From contig OY727095.1 of NCBI GenBank assembly GCA_963402885.1, positions 32,555,001-32,619,000 on the forward strand: a stretch of DNA of 64,000 nt. The letters run 5' to 3'. Origin of the DNA: Antedon bifida (lineage: Eukaryota; Echinodermata; Crinoidea; Comatulida; Antedonidae). This document shows positions 12,801 through 20,905 of this stretch, in pieces. The number at the start of each line of letters is the position of its first letter. The first letter of the stretch is position 1. The notes under the pieces are model-generated. The model made no database searches and had not been told where the DNA came from. It saw only the letters and a program-made list of their open reading frames with translations. The position numbers and the translations under genes are program-made.

Positions 12801-13427
12801 AGGTACCTCTCGGGCAACAACCAACAAACGCCAACTTAAGGCTGTTAAACGTAAGCTGTTTTCTGATGACGATGATAATGAGCCAACTACGTCATCGAGG
12901 AAGAAAGTTGCCACCAAAAGGAGAAGACCATCCAGCGCAGGAGTTTTGGAGGTAAAGCTTCCATGGTTGCCACTACAGACGTGACGTAAGCGAGTTGACC
13001 AATCACAAGCGATGGAATATTCGAACAGTCGCTTGTCATTGGTCAACTCTCGCTTGCGTTGCGTCTACGTCTTCGCGTTACGTCCTAGTGAGAACCAAGC
13101 TTTAATCATAGTCGCCGTCAGTATTAAAATGATGCCCCTTTTTAAATAGGCTATAACAATATTCAGAATACCATAACGTCTTTACGCTCGACTTTTTTCT
13201 GCTGTTACTAGGATTTACAAGAACGCATCCATCGTCTTCCGTCTGCGTCGTCGTCTGCAGCCGTTCAAAAACAAAGAGAACGTGTAAACCAGAGGTCCAA
13301 TAAAAAGACCGCGTTATCAATACGCCGTGCTGCTGGAAGTCTAAAGAAAGGTTTAAAATCCAATAGCCCTGTCCTTACTTCAATGGAAATGAGGAATGGA
13401 AAAATGAAAATATGCAAAGGCGTATAA
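9843..13427 (+). CDS. DBF4: DBF4-type activator subunit of CDC7 kinase
   Basis: DBF4 binds and activates the CDC7 kinase, which phosphorylates MCM proteins at replication origins. Exons: 9843-10036, 10372-10408, 10537-10600, 11058-11184, 11562-11711, 12175-12319, 12421-12951, 13212-13427; 487 residues, all phases closing. Residues about 10-60 (KILFLDLKGSPASRTRALE, RSLGGSVLHNFTKSVNVLI) are the BRCT-like motif N. AYRPIVKNIDEWPTI matches the proline-rich motif M region. GYCESCNVRF followed by AHLNSAKH is the CCHH zinc finger, motif C, split between exons 5 and 6. Exon 7 holds a 207-bp in-frame tandem duplication (69 residues each, sharing TPVRGIGALRSPPD and AVKRKLFSDDDD). Overall length is shorter than vertebrate DBF4. 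DBF4 and DBF4B cannot be told apart here. Confidence 0.93.
10055..10217. mobile_element. MITE-A copy 5
   Basis: A full foldback copy in DBF4 intron 1, starting only 18 bp after the exon end at 10036. The core lies in reverse orientation relative to copy 1. Confidence 0.9.
11749..11910. mobile_element. MITE-A copy 6
   Basis: A full foldback copy in DBF4 intron 5, 37 bp downstream of the exon end at 11711. Its flanks read TATG on both sides, a possible target duplication. Confidence 0.9.
11931..12049. mobile_element. MITE-C copy 1
   Basis: Foldback element with CCAATCACAAGCGATGG facing TCGCTTGTCATTGGTCAAC, and GGACGTAGCGCAACG facing CGTTGTGTTTACGTCC. The right end is ACCAAGCTTA. The left end is degraded. 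It lies in DBF4 intron 5, directly after MITE-A copy 6. Confidence 0.8.
12953..13104. mobile_element. MITE-C copy 2, abutting the DBF4 exon 7 donor
   Basis: The ends TAAAGCTT and AAGCTTTA are inverted. Inner arms include GTTGACCAATCACAAGCG and CGCTTGTCATTGGTCAAC. The exon 7 donor (GGTAAAGC, GT at 12952-12953) overlaps the first bases of the element. Confidence 0.82.
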
Positions 13428-13777
13428 TGACAAGACTGTAATTTAGTTTTAAGATATAGATTGCATTTGGTTTATAATATTTAATAACTGGTATTAACAA
13501 TTTGTTATGATAGAAATGCATAATAATATTATAATGCATATAATAATGAATAAAATCATATAAGATTGGTAGGTGCGCCTATTTTATTTTTTACTTTGAA
13601 TCAATTGATATTGAAATATACGGGTTCTGGCCGATGTCTCTCTGGTGATGGTATGCCGTTACAAAATATCATCGCATTTATAGGATAGGCCTACTGTTTT
13701 TAAACGAGCCAGTAATACAAATCACAAGAACATTACAGTGCAGTAGAGCAATGCCGACGGGCGGCGGTCCCTCTGAT
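13428..13777. other. DBF4 3' flank
   Basis: AT-rich sequence with AATAAAATC near 13550, which may serve as the polyadenylation signal. I see no coding exon. Confidence 0.4.
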
Positions 13778-13779
13778 AC

Positions 13780-14146
13780 ACGAACGCGTCAATTTGATTG
13801 TTTGTAAACGCACCAGTAACACCCCACGACAAAGAAGCACTTTTCATGATCCGCCTGTTGTACGAACGCGTCAATTTTACTGTTTTCAAACGCACCAGTA
13901 ACATCCCACGACAAAGAAGCACTTTTTATGATTCGCCTGTTGTACGAACGCGTCAATTTTACTGTTTTCAAACGCACCAGTAACATCCCACGACAAAGAA
14001 GCACTTTTCATGATCCGCCTGTTGTACGAACGCGTCAATTTTACTGTTTTCAAACGCACCAGTAACATCCCACGACAAAGAAGCACTTTTTATGATCCGC
14101 CTGTTGTACGAACGCGTAAATTTTACTGTTTGCAAACGCTGTTGTT
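13780..14146. repeat. Minisatellite, 82-bp unit, about 4.5 copies
   Basis: The unit runs from GTACGAACGCGTCAATTTTA through AACGCACCAGTAACATCCCA to GATCCGCCTGTT. Boundaries fall near 13860, 13942, 14023 and 14105. Neighbouring units differ by TTTTCATGATCC against TTTTTATGATTC, so units partly alternate. Apparent open frames inside are repeat artefacts. Confidence 0.95.
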
Positions 14147-14647
14147 ATACCTCCTCAAGATGTCAAAAATAAAATATACGTGTATTTCAATTATCTATAA
14201 TATTGTGTAATTAAATGATCTCAGCGACAATACAACACTATAAAGAAATTTACCACACAACCCGTGAGAATCTCCAAATATAAATCAAGTTACAGATAAT
14301 TGGCAATCATTTTAATTAAACACGTATTACGTCACTAGGTCTATCGCAATCATGGCACGTAACATTGGTGAGAACTAGTTATGTTAGACAATAGGTATAA
14401 TATTGCCTCACACCTTTTGGTAAGAAAACCATGTGAATGTTCATTAAATTGCAATAGGCTTTTACTTAATGAAAATAATGTGTGGTTTATTGTTTTTGTA
14501 AGAACGCGTTCACACGTAATTTTTGATGAAGCTTAAAAATTGTTAATAATGAATCTCCCCCATATAGTTCGTTAGCTTTTAAACATTTGAAAAAAGACAA
14601 CTTAAAATTATACTCCAAATAAATAACTCGTTTGTGTTACAGCAATA
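14147..14647. other. Intergenic, no feature seen
   Basis: AT-rich, unremarkable sequence between the minisatellite and MITE-A copy 7. No exon or repeat family was recognised. Confidence 0.4.
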
Positions 14648-14705
14648 AAGCTCTCTGTCTACACTATCAAACGTTATGTGACAAACTAGTTTGATAGTGT
14701 AGTGT
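14648..14705. mobile_element. MITE-A copy 7 (internally deleted)
   Basis: Only the two inverted ends remain, joined directly: AAGCTCTCTGTCTACACTAT then CTAGTTTGATAGTGTAGTG. The core is gone, giving a 58-bp near-perfect hairpin. Confidence 0.85.
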
Positions 14706-14853
14706 TTAAAGCTATCTTTACCAAATGCAACATTATTGTATCGTTGCACTCTGCTTAGCAGTCTCATTATTTGTGTAGTGGTCTGGAAGTGTAATGTAAT
14801 TTGAAATCACCGGGTGGAGCTTAAGTTTTATATCTCATCAAACATTAAATATC

Positions 14854-14997
14854 ACTAGTTTGACAAAAAAAGTGTGATGTGTCAAAATATGGTAGTGATA
14901 TGCCGAAATATGGTAGTAATATGACATCATCATGTTTATATATGGGCTCACCACATTATTTTTTTTCACATAAAGATTGATAGTGTAGACAGAGCTT
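14854..14997. mobile_element. MITE-A copy 8 (left end truncated)
   Basis: Begins at ACTAGTTTGAC and ends at TAGTGTAGACAGAGCTT. The outer left end is missing. Confidence 0.85.
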
Positions 14998-15044
14998 TAT
15001 ACAATATGTTTATTGAGGTATTCATAGGCATAGGTCGTGGTATA

Positions 15045-15320
15045 TATATATATATATATATTCGAAACCTGAGCTGCACTGACGAGATCTAATAAGACCG
15101 AAACAGTACTGTCTGCAGATTGGATATATATATAATATATAAATCCAAAGGCAAATTACTGAAAAAATGACAATGCTGTGGGTATCAGTGGCCGGATCTC
15201 AATGGAGATACAAAAAAAAGGCGAAAAGCTAAATCAAAACGATAAAGTAAACAGCCAGAAAAGTTAGCAGAGCTTTCGGGCAACACTAGCCCTTCATCAG
15301 TGCAATATATATATATATAC
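15045..15320 (+). mobile_element. Decayed Penelope-like or related retroelement fragment
   Basis: The segment is bracketed by TA-dinucleotide runs at 15045-15060 and 15306-15320. It contains a hammerhead ribozyme (15074-15118) and then the GTTAGCAGAGCTTTCGGGCA and ACTAGCCCTTCATCAG words that recur in invertebrate retroelement ends. Hammerhead ribozymes are established in the terminal repeats of Penelope-like elements and in retrozymes. No reverse transcriptase frame is left. Family assignment is inference. Confidence 0.6.
15074..15118 (+). ncRNA. Type I hammerhead self-cleaving ribozyme
   Basis: All core parts are present in order. Stem I 5' strand CTGCA (15074-15078) pairs fully with TGCAG (15114-15118). 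CTGACGA (15079-15085) fits the CUGANGA core. Stem II is GATCT/AGACC (15086-15090 with 15095-15099, one A-C mismatch) with an AATA loop. GAAA follows at 15100-15103. Stem III is ACAG/CTGT (15103-15106 with 15109-15112) with a TA loop, a very short stem III typical of retroelement hammerheads. C15113 is the predicted cleavage nucleotide. The stem I flanks are TATATA-rich on both sides and could extend the stem. Confidence 0.8.
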
Positions 15321-15540
15321 TTTTATGCGAAATATTTGGTAAAACAATTGGTTAACAGATTGATATTGTGTTGAAAAGGCGATATTAATACTATACAGTA
15401 GGCCTATGTATTACTAATTATAAAGAGCCAACTTATGAAACAAATAAATGCAGGTACAATCAACACAACTTCAATTTGAAACTCGATGAGAAAAAAACCA
15501 TTGTAATTAATGTTAATGACCCTTCGAAAAAAAATCGTAA

Positions 15541-15662
15541 CGTCTCGCCATATAAGGCTTATCGTTTTATCGTCCTATAACTGTCGTTGGTGATACACCT
15601 ACTACATTATAATATGGTGTTTAATATCACCGGCGGCAGTGACGATAAAACAATAACGTTAA
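15541..15662. repeat. Small foldback repeat upstream of the T-box gene
   Basis: CGTTTTATCGTC followed by TCGTTGGTGAT faces ATCACCGGCGGCAGTGACGA and GACGATAAAACAATAACG. It may be a short MITE. It lies about 165 bp upstream of the T-box start codon. Confidence 0.5.
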
Positions 15663-15826
15663 TTTCCTTTGTGCATTTTGTTGTACTAACAAATACCGTT
15701 CTGCGCATCTCTTAATTAGCATGCAACCTGTGCAATTTTTCTTTTGCAGGTATTCTTAAATAGAGCGCGCAAACGATAATCTGCCAGTTGTTATTTTCAA
15801 CTCGATACTTGTTCTGCAATAACATC

Positions 15827-18800
15827 ATGTCGTCGCAATCTTCAGACGCCGCTACGCCATTCTCAATTGACGACATTTTGGGAAAGAAACTTTCCGAGTC
15901 CGATGAATCCAAGCATCATCACTACCATCATCCGTACCATCTTCAGGCAAAGAGACACAAGCCAAACTATCGCCGCCCATCTGATATGCAAGATGTTACC
16001 ATGAAATCCGTCAAACAAGAGAAGGTAGCGAACAAAAGACCAAACTATCTAGTTGATTCTTCTGATGATGGTATTGATGAAGAAATCACTAAAATCAGAC
16101 AAGGATTTGCCAGAAATTACAGTTATGCTTTCCCTCGCTCTTACAACAGTGCGACTAGAGTTACAAGAGATGATCTACAAGAGGTTAAACAACTTCATTC
16201 AAAACATACGATGCCGTCTCCTCTTTTACAGCAAGATAAACAACGAGATGGAGGAACCAGCGAGGAGACAATGCAGTCCCCGTCGACGTGTTCTGTGGGT
16301 GACATAACTGTTACCCTGGAGAACTCTGACTTGTGGCGTGCATTCAACAAGTGTGGAACAGAGATGATACTTAACCGCTCTGGAAGGTAGGCTTACTTTT
16401 TAACGATAATCATTAAAATCATTTTTTTTAAATCTGTTAGAATAAATATGTATAGGCCTAAATTAATATATTTATCTGAACTTTATATGATGGAAATAAG
16501 AGATGAACCCACATAAGACAAACAAAATAATCAAAAAATATAATAGTATACGGGATAATTCGTTATTTACGTTAGTATATGTAATATTTGCCCATTTTCG
16601 ACAAAATCTCTGTACAAAGGGACATTTCTCTCAAATGATCTTACATCGTAATCAGGCTGACGTTATGTGTATGGTTTGTTTTCTCTATATAATCTAATCT
16701 ACCGCTCCGCAGTCCTATATTGTTTTATATCATTGCTATTTATTTCAAACGACAATAATAATAATATAAATATTGAATTGCGTTACATAATTTTTGTACA
16801 CGTTTTTTAATTATCCAGGTTTGAAAAAAAAAACATTTAAAACGCAGTTTAATATCTGGCACAGTTACACAAGAGAAAAAGTCCTCGACTTTCTTTGATA
16901 TTAACTGTGTAAAAGTGCAAATCTATTTCACGCCTGTAATACCACCAGCAGGACACAAAAATAGTTATATATTAATAAATCTATCAGTTTATTCCTGTTC
17001 TGTTGTTATTTATCGTTGATTAATTAACAGGTCATGATGTACTGGTGTGTTGCCCTTTAAATTATTCGTGAACATACGGTGTTGTTTTGTATAATGTTTT
17101 ATGCATGGTATTTTTTTATTTTTTTTTTATTTTACACGCAATCCAACAGCGAGTGACTCGCCAATTACAGGATGGATAAATTATTTTATAATTTATCGTG
17201 CTTATAAACTAAGTCTCATTTGAGGCTTAGGGAGTGGAGTTGAAAGAGTTAGAACCCTAGTACTAGGTCAGGATTGAACCCCAGTACTAGGTCAGGATTG
17301 AACGCCAGCACTAGGTCAGGCTTAAACTCCGGACCTTGGAAGGCAAGCACGTTAACTCCCAAGCTACAGAAAAAATGTCTAACATAATTCTGAACCCACA
17401 TTTGTCGTTTTAAAAAAAGATCTTTGCTATATACTTGTTGTTGCAAAGTACTATTCACTATATCTTAAGCTCTGTCTAAACATGGAGGTATATACCTCCA
17501 TGGTCTAAACTATCAAACTTGATGTGACAAAAACATGTGATGTTCCCATATATGGACGTGATGTTCCCATATATGGACATGATGATGTCAAATCACTACC
17601 ATATTTGGACATATCACTACCATACATCACACTTGTTTTTGTCAAACTAAATTGATAGTGTAGACAGAACTTTAGTGTTTGAACCAAATTTTATGTGAAA
17701 AAAAGATGTTGTAAATGTATACATTCACTGATTCGAACATTTTAAGTATGACCGCGATTAACACGACTTTAAAGCTCTGTCTACACTACCAAACTTTGTG
17801 ACAAAACAATGATGTGCCCATATATGGACATGATGATGTCATATCACTACCACATTTTGGCATATAACTACCATATCTGGGCATATCACATTTGATAGTG
17901 TAGACAGAGCATAAGTTTTTTTTATTTCGAAGTTTTAAATAATTTCTCTTTATTGATTCATTTTTAGGCGAATGTTTCCATACGTTAATATTAGGATCAA
18001 GGGTATGGATCCAAAGAAAAAATACTCGGTGAAAATCGATATTCGGAGTGAAGACGATCGGCGGTACAAGTTCATAAATTCGAAATGGATCCCGGTAGGG
18101 CTAGCCGATATGGACAATGTCAACAGTCTAAAACTGCACGCCGATTCACCAAATACCGGGGCATATTGGATGAAACATGAGATATGCTTTGCTAAGTTAA
18201 AGATCACCAACAATAAAGATACCAAAGATTCAAGGGTGAGTTGGATAGTACATCATTTTCTTCTCATTTGCATTTTTTGATAAAGTCTAGTAGTAAAACA
18301 TGTTAATTTGAGTACAGAACAATATGTACACACTCGTTTTAATTACAACAAATAGGCCTACATTAATATTAAATAACAACGGAATATTCCAGGAAGGAGG
18401 GAATAAGAGAACTGCAGAAATAATAAGGCTTAAAACCACACGGATTCCAGTTAAAGGCCAATTTACACAGACGAGCGGTAACGTTAATAAATATATAGAA
18501 TCTATGTTATATTCCTTATGACCATTTACAGAGCAGACGAGCGGTTTCCGCTCAGAATAGATACAGATTCTACGTGGGACAAGCTACGCGGTTTTCCGCT
18601 TACCGTTACCGCTCGGATCGTCTGTGTAAATTGGCCTTTACGCTTCCATCAATTTTATGTAGGCCCTATAAATGTATTAACTGATTGTTTGTGATTTGTT
18701 TCATTGTAGCAAGTTATTCTTCATTCGATGCACAAATACAAACCATGGGTTGTTATAACAGAAGAACCAAACGAAGAAGAAGACATTGAATTGAATAAAG

Positions 18801-20302
18801 CTGCACACTTTGCATTCGACATCACCAGCTTTGTGGCAGTGACAGCCTACCAGAATGAAAACATCACTCAGTTGAAGATACATAATAATCCATTCGCCAA
18901 GGCTTTCCGTGATACTGACGTCACTGCGTATGTATTGTGTTAACATTATTGATGGAAATAATATAACTCATTGAGAATGGTGGGCCTAAACACGAACTCC
19001 TCATCTTAAAGAATTTTGTTTTTAACGGATAATCTTAGCCAGATAGTCTTTTAAAATATCTATAGGGCAATCCGCAAAAGCCAATTTACACAGACGAACG
19101 GTAACGGTAAGCGGAAAACCGCGTAGCATGTTCCACGTACAATCTGTATCTATCTTGATAGTAACCGTCCGTCCCGCCGCGTTGTTTGTAAATGGTCATA
19201 AGGAATAACATAGATCCTATATTTTTATTACCGTTACCGCTCGTCTGTGTTAATTGGCCTTAAGGCACTTATTTCTTTGTGATATATACTAATATTAGGC
19301 TATTGTTTTCATTTTAGAATCATTGAAGGAGCGTGTATGTTGGCAGGGAATCCGACTGCAGCCATCAATGCCATGTATGGTAATGACAGAGGTATGCTTA
19401 TTATTCAATTGCCGGACCGAAAAAAACATCGGCTTAACAAAGTTCTAGAAAACTTAACAATTGATTTATACGGACACTACGAAAAAGGCATTATTAAGTT
19501 GAGTGAAAATATATCTGGATAGTAGCTTGAAATTTAAAAAAAATCTGTTCCGCGGGTAGCTATCATCTTTTTTTTTTATTAGTGAACGATATACTTAAAA
19601 TGATTGTCAGAAATATGTTTAGTCAACAACAATATTTAGTTTGATAAAGATTTTTTGTTCACACAAATGGAAATTATTATTCCCTCTACAGATGGGCAAA
19701 TTAGAAATTCTCTACTGCCACGGCCAACCGCGTATCGAATACCAGAACTACACCAAAGAGACAGACGAATACATTACTTTACTGATGATCAACGGTTAAA
19801 ATTATCACAAGAACATCGCCTTCAGGCACTACGTCATCACAGCAGCTACTCCCTTAACACATACATGGATTACTACATTGGTAACCGAAAACACTACTTT
19901 AATCGTAACTACCCTTACGCTTCCTACTTGCGATCATTGCCTGCCGTCGCACCATTCAACGATTCGTACCCAAGCCATTCCAACAAGGTCAGGAAATTAA
20001 ACCACGATATAAATGAATGGTTTGACTTAAGTAAAAGTTCTAAATACCAAGAACGGTTAAAAAAATCTAAGATAATTAAACCAACAACAATTCAACTGAA
20101 GGAAGAACAAGAACAACGTAAAAATGACGATGAGGAAGAATGTGCTAACACTGTAAATGAAAGCCTTATGAGTGCGCATAATGATGACGTAAATGTACAG
20201 AATGAACATAACGATTTAAACGAAAGAAAACGAAAACATCCAATGCTTCGTGTTCCTGCGTTTTATGTTGCTGATTCCAATGACAAAACTCAACTCTGTT
20301 AG
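15827..20302 (+). CDS. Divergent T-box transcription factor
   Basis: Exons 15827-16386, 17968-18235, 18710-18927, 19318-19391 and 19692-20302 encode 576 residues; phases close exactly. The T-box DNA-binding domain spans about residues 161-347: LENSDLWRAFNKCGTEMI, SGRRMFPYVNIRIKGMDP, RRYKFINSKWIPVGLAD, HADSPNTGAYWMKHEI, FAKLKITNNK, ILHSMHKYKPW, FVAVTAYQNENITQLKI and NNPFAKAFRD. The N terminus has a His-rich patch (KHHHYHHPYH) and the C terminus is charged with few motifs. Parts resemble Tbr/Eomes (SPNTG, WM-E-F-KLK-TNNK) and parts Tbx6/16 (ILHSMHKYKP). The usual PR-H-V after KYKP is replaced by WVVITEEP and a short acidic insert. The subfamily is therefore left open. The start is the first in-frame ATG (MSSQSS). 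Introns hold MITE-A and MITE-B copies. Confidence 0.93.
16387..17224. other. T-box intron 1, first part
   Basis: AT-rich intron sequence. I see no repeat family or exon before the SINE head at 17225. Confidence 0.4.
17225..17385 (-). mobile_element. tRNA-derived SINE head with triplicated B-box region
   Basis: On the minus strand CTGTAGCTTGGGAGTTAACG (A-box-like) is followed by GGTCCGGAGTTTAAGCC (B-box-like). A 24-25 bp segment, CCTGACCTAGTACTGG plus GGTTCAAT, is then repeated about three times. The head resembles that of the SINEs at 24888 and 41490. Confidence 0.55.
17467..17672. mobile_element. MITE-A copy 9 with palindromic insertion
   Basis: A full foldback copy whose left arm is split by CATGGAGGTATATACCTCCA (17484 onward), part of a perfect 22-bp palindrome. 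CTGTCTAAA is repeated as GTCTAAA after it, suggesting a target duplication. The core also has a duplicated CCCATATATGGACRTGATG. It lies in T-box intron 1. Confidence 0.9.
17772..17912. mobile_element. MITE-A copy 10
   Basis: A nearly full copy, with part of the right arm deleted (CACATTTGATAGTGTAGACA). It ends 55 bp before the acceptor of the T-box exon at 17968. Confidence 0.9.
18453..18639. mobile_element. MITE-B copy 1
   Basis: Inverted ends AAAGGCCAATTTACACAGAC and GTCTGTGTAAATTGGCCTTT. Interior arms are GAGCGGTAACG facing CGTTACCGCTC. It is a foldback in T-box intron 2 with no coding frame. Confidence 0.88.
19078..19262. mobile_element. MITE-B copy 2
   Basis: Ends are AGCCAATTTACACAGACGAA and GCTCGTCTGTGTTAATTGGC. 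It lies in T-box intron 3, in the opposite internal orientation to copy 1. Confidence 0.88.
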
Positions 20303-20407
20303 TAATGTGCTGAACAATAATGAACTCAAAGACAACCGTAAATAAGAAGAGACAAAAAGTAAATGTTTTAATATTCTCATAATTCCTTCTTCTTCTCTGT
20401 AATTATA

Positions 20408-20617
20408 AACCTCTGTCTACACTATCAAACTTTATGTGACAACAAAATGTGATGTGCCCATATATGTATATATGTGCGCTATAAAAATCCTGTTATTATT
20501 ATTATTATTATATGGACATGGTGATGTCATATCAAGACCATATTTGAGAATATCACTACCATATTTAGACACGTCACACTTGTTTTGTCAAACTAGTTTG
20601 ATAGTGTAGACAGAGCT
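20408..20617. mobile_element. MITE-A copy 11 with inserted retroelement tail
   Basis: A foldback copy interrupted near 20467-20512 by GTGCGCTATAAAAATCCTG and a TTA microsatellite, which looks like a short SINE/LINE 3' tail. It lies 105 bp after the T-box stop. Confidence 0.85.
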
Positions 20618-20905
20618 AAACTCTTTCTTCTGTTCACCATTATTTAGTAGATTTCGAGTCCGACTGAAATCCTGAAAAATCTTCCTCTCATTTTAATCTG
20701 ATCCAAAATGATATTTTGAATTATATTTTTCTTTTCTTGGCGGAATAAATGTATAAAGTAGAGTATGCATATTACATTATGTATTGTATTTATTTGTTAA
20801 TCTCATAAGCGATCATAAAGGTTGATAGGTATGAAAGGCCACACTAAAGTATACAGGTACTAAAAAACATATTTAAACATTAGATATTAAAAGTAGCATT
20901 ATACC
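20618..20905. other. Intergenic between the T-box gene and DDRGK1 3' ends
   Basis: The genes converge here. AATAAATG at about 20744 may end the T-box transcript. TTTATT words near 20780 could serve DDRGK1 on the other strand. No coding signal. Confidence 0.4.

Noticed and set aside
12464..12955. Alternative long frame (MHPLQVRSP) overlapping DBF4 exon 7
   Set aside because: It is a +1 shadow of the exon; the DBF4 frame continues through flanking splice sites and contains conserved motifs upstream.
13722..14210. Several overlapping frames with repeated VRLKTVKLTRSYN-like peptides
   Set aside because: They come from the 82-bp minisatellite, in more than one frame and on both strands.
19337..19522. 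Extension of the T-box frame past 19391 to a stop at 19520
   Set aside because: A good donor (GAG/GTATGC at 19391) joins in phase to exon 19692-20302, which continues a long frame. The extension would only be an intron-retention product.
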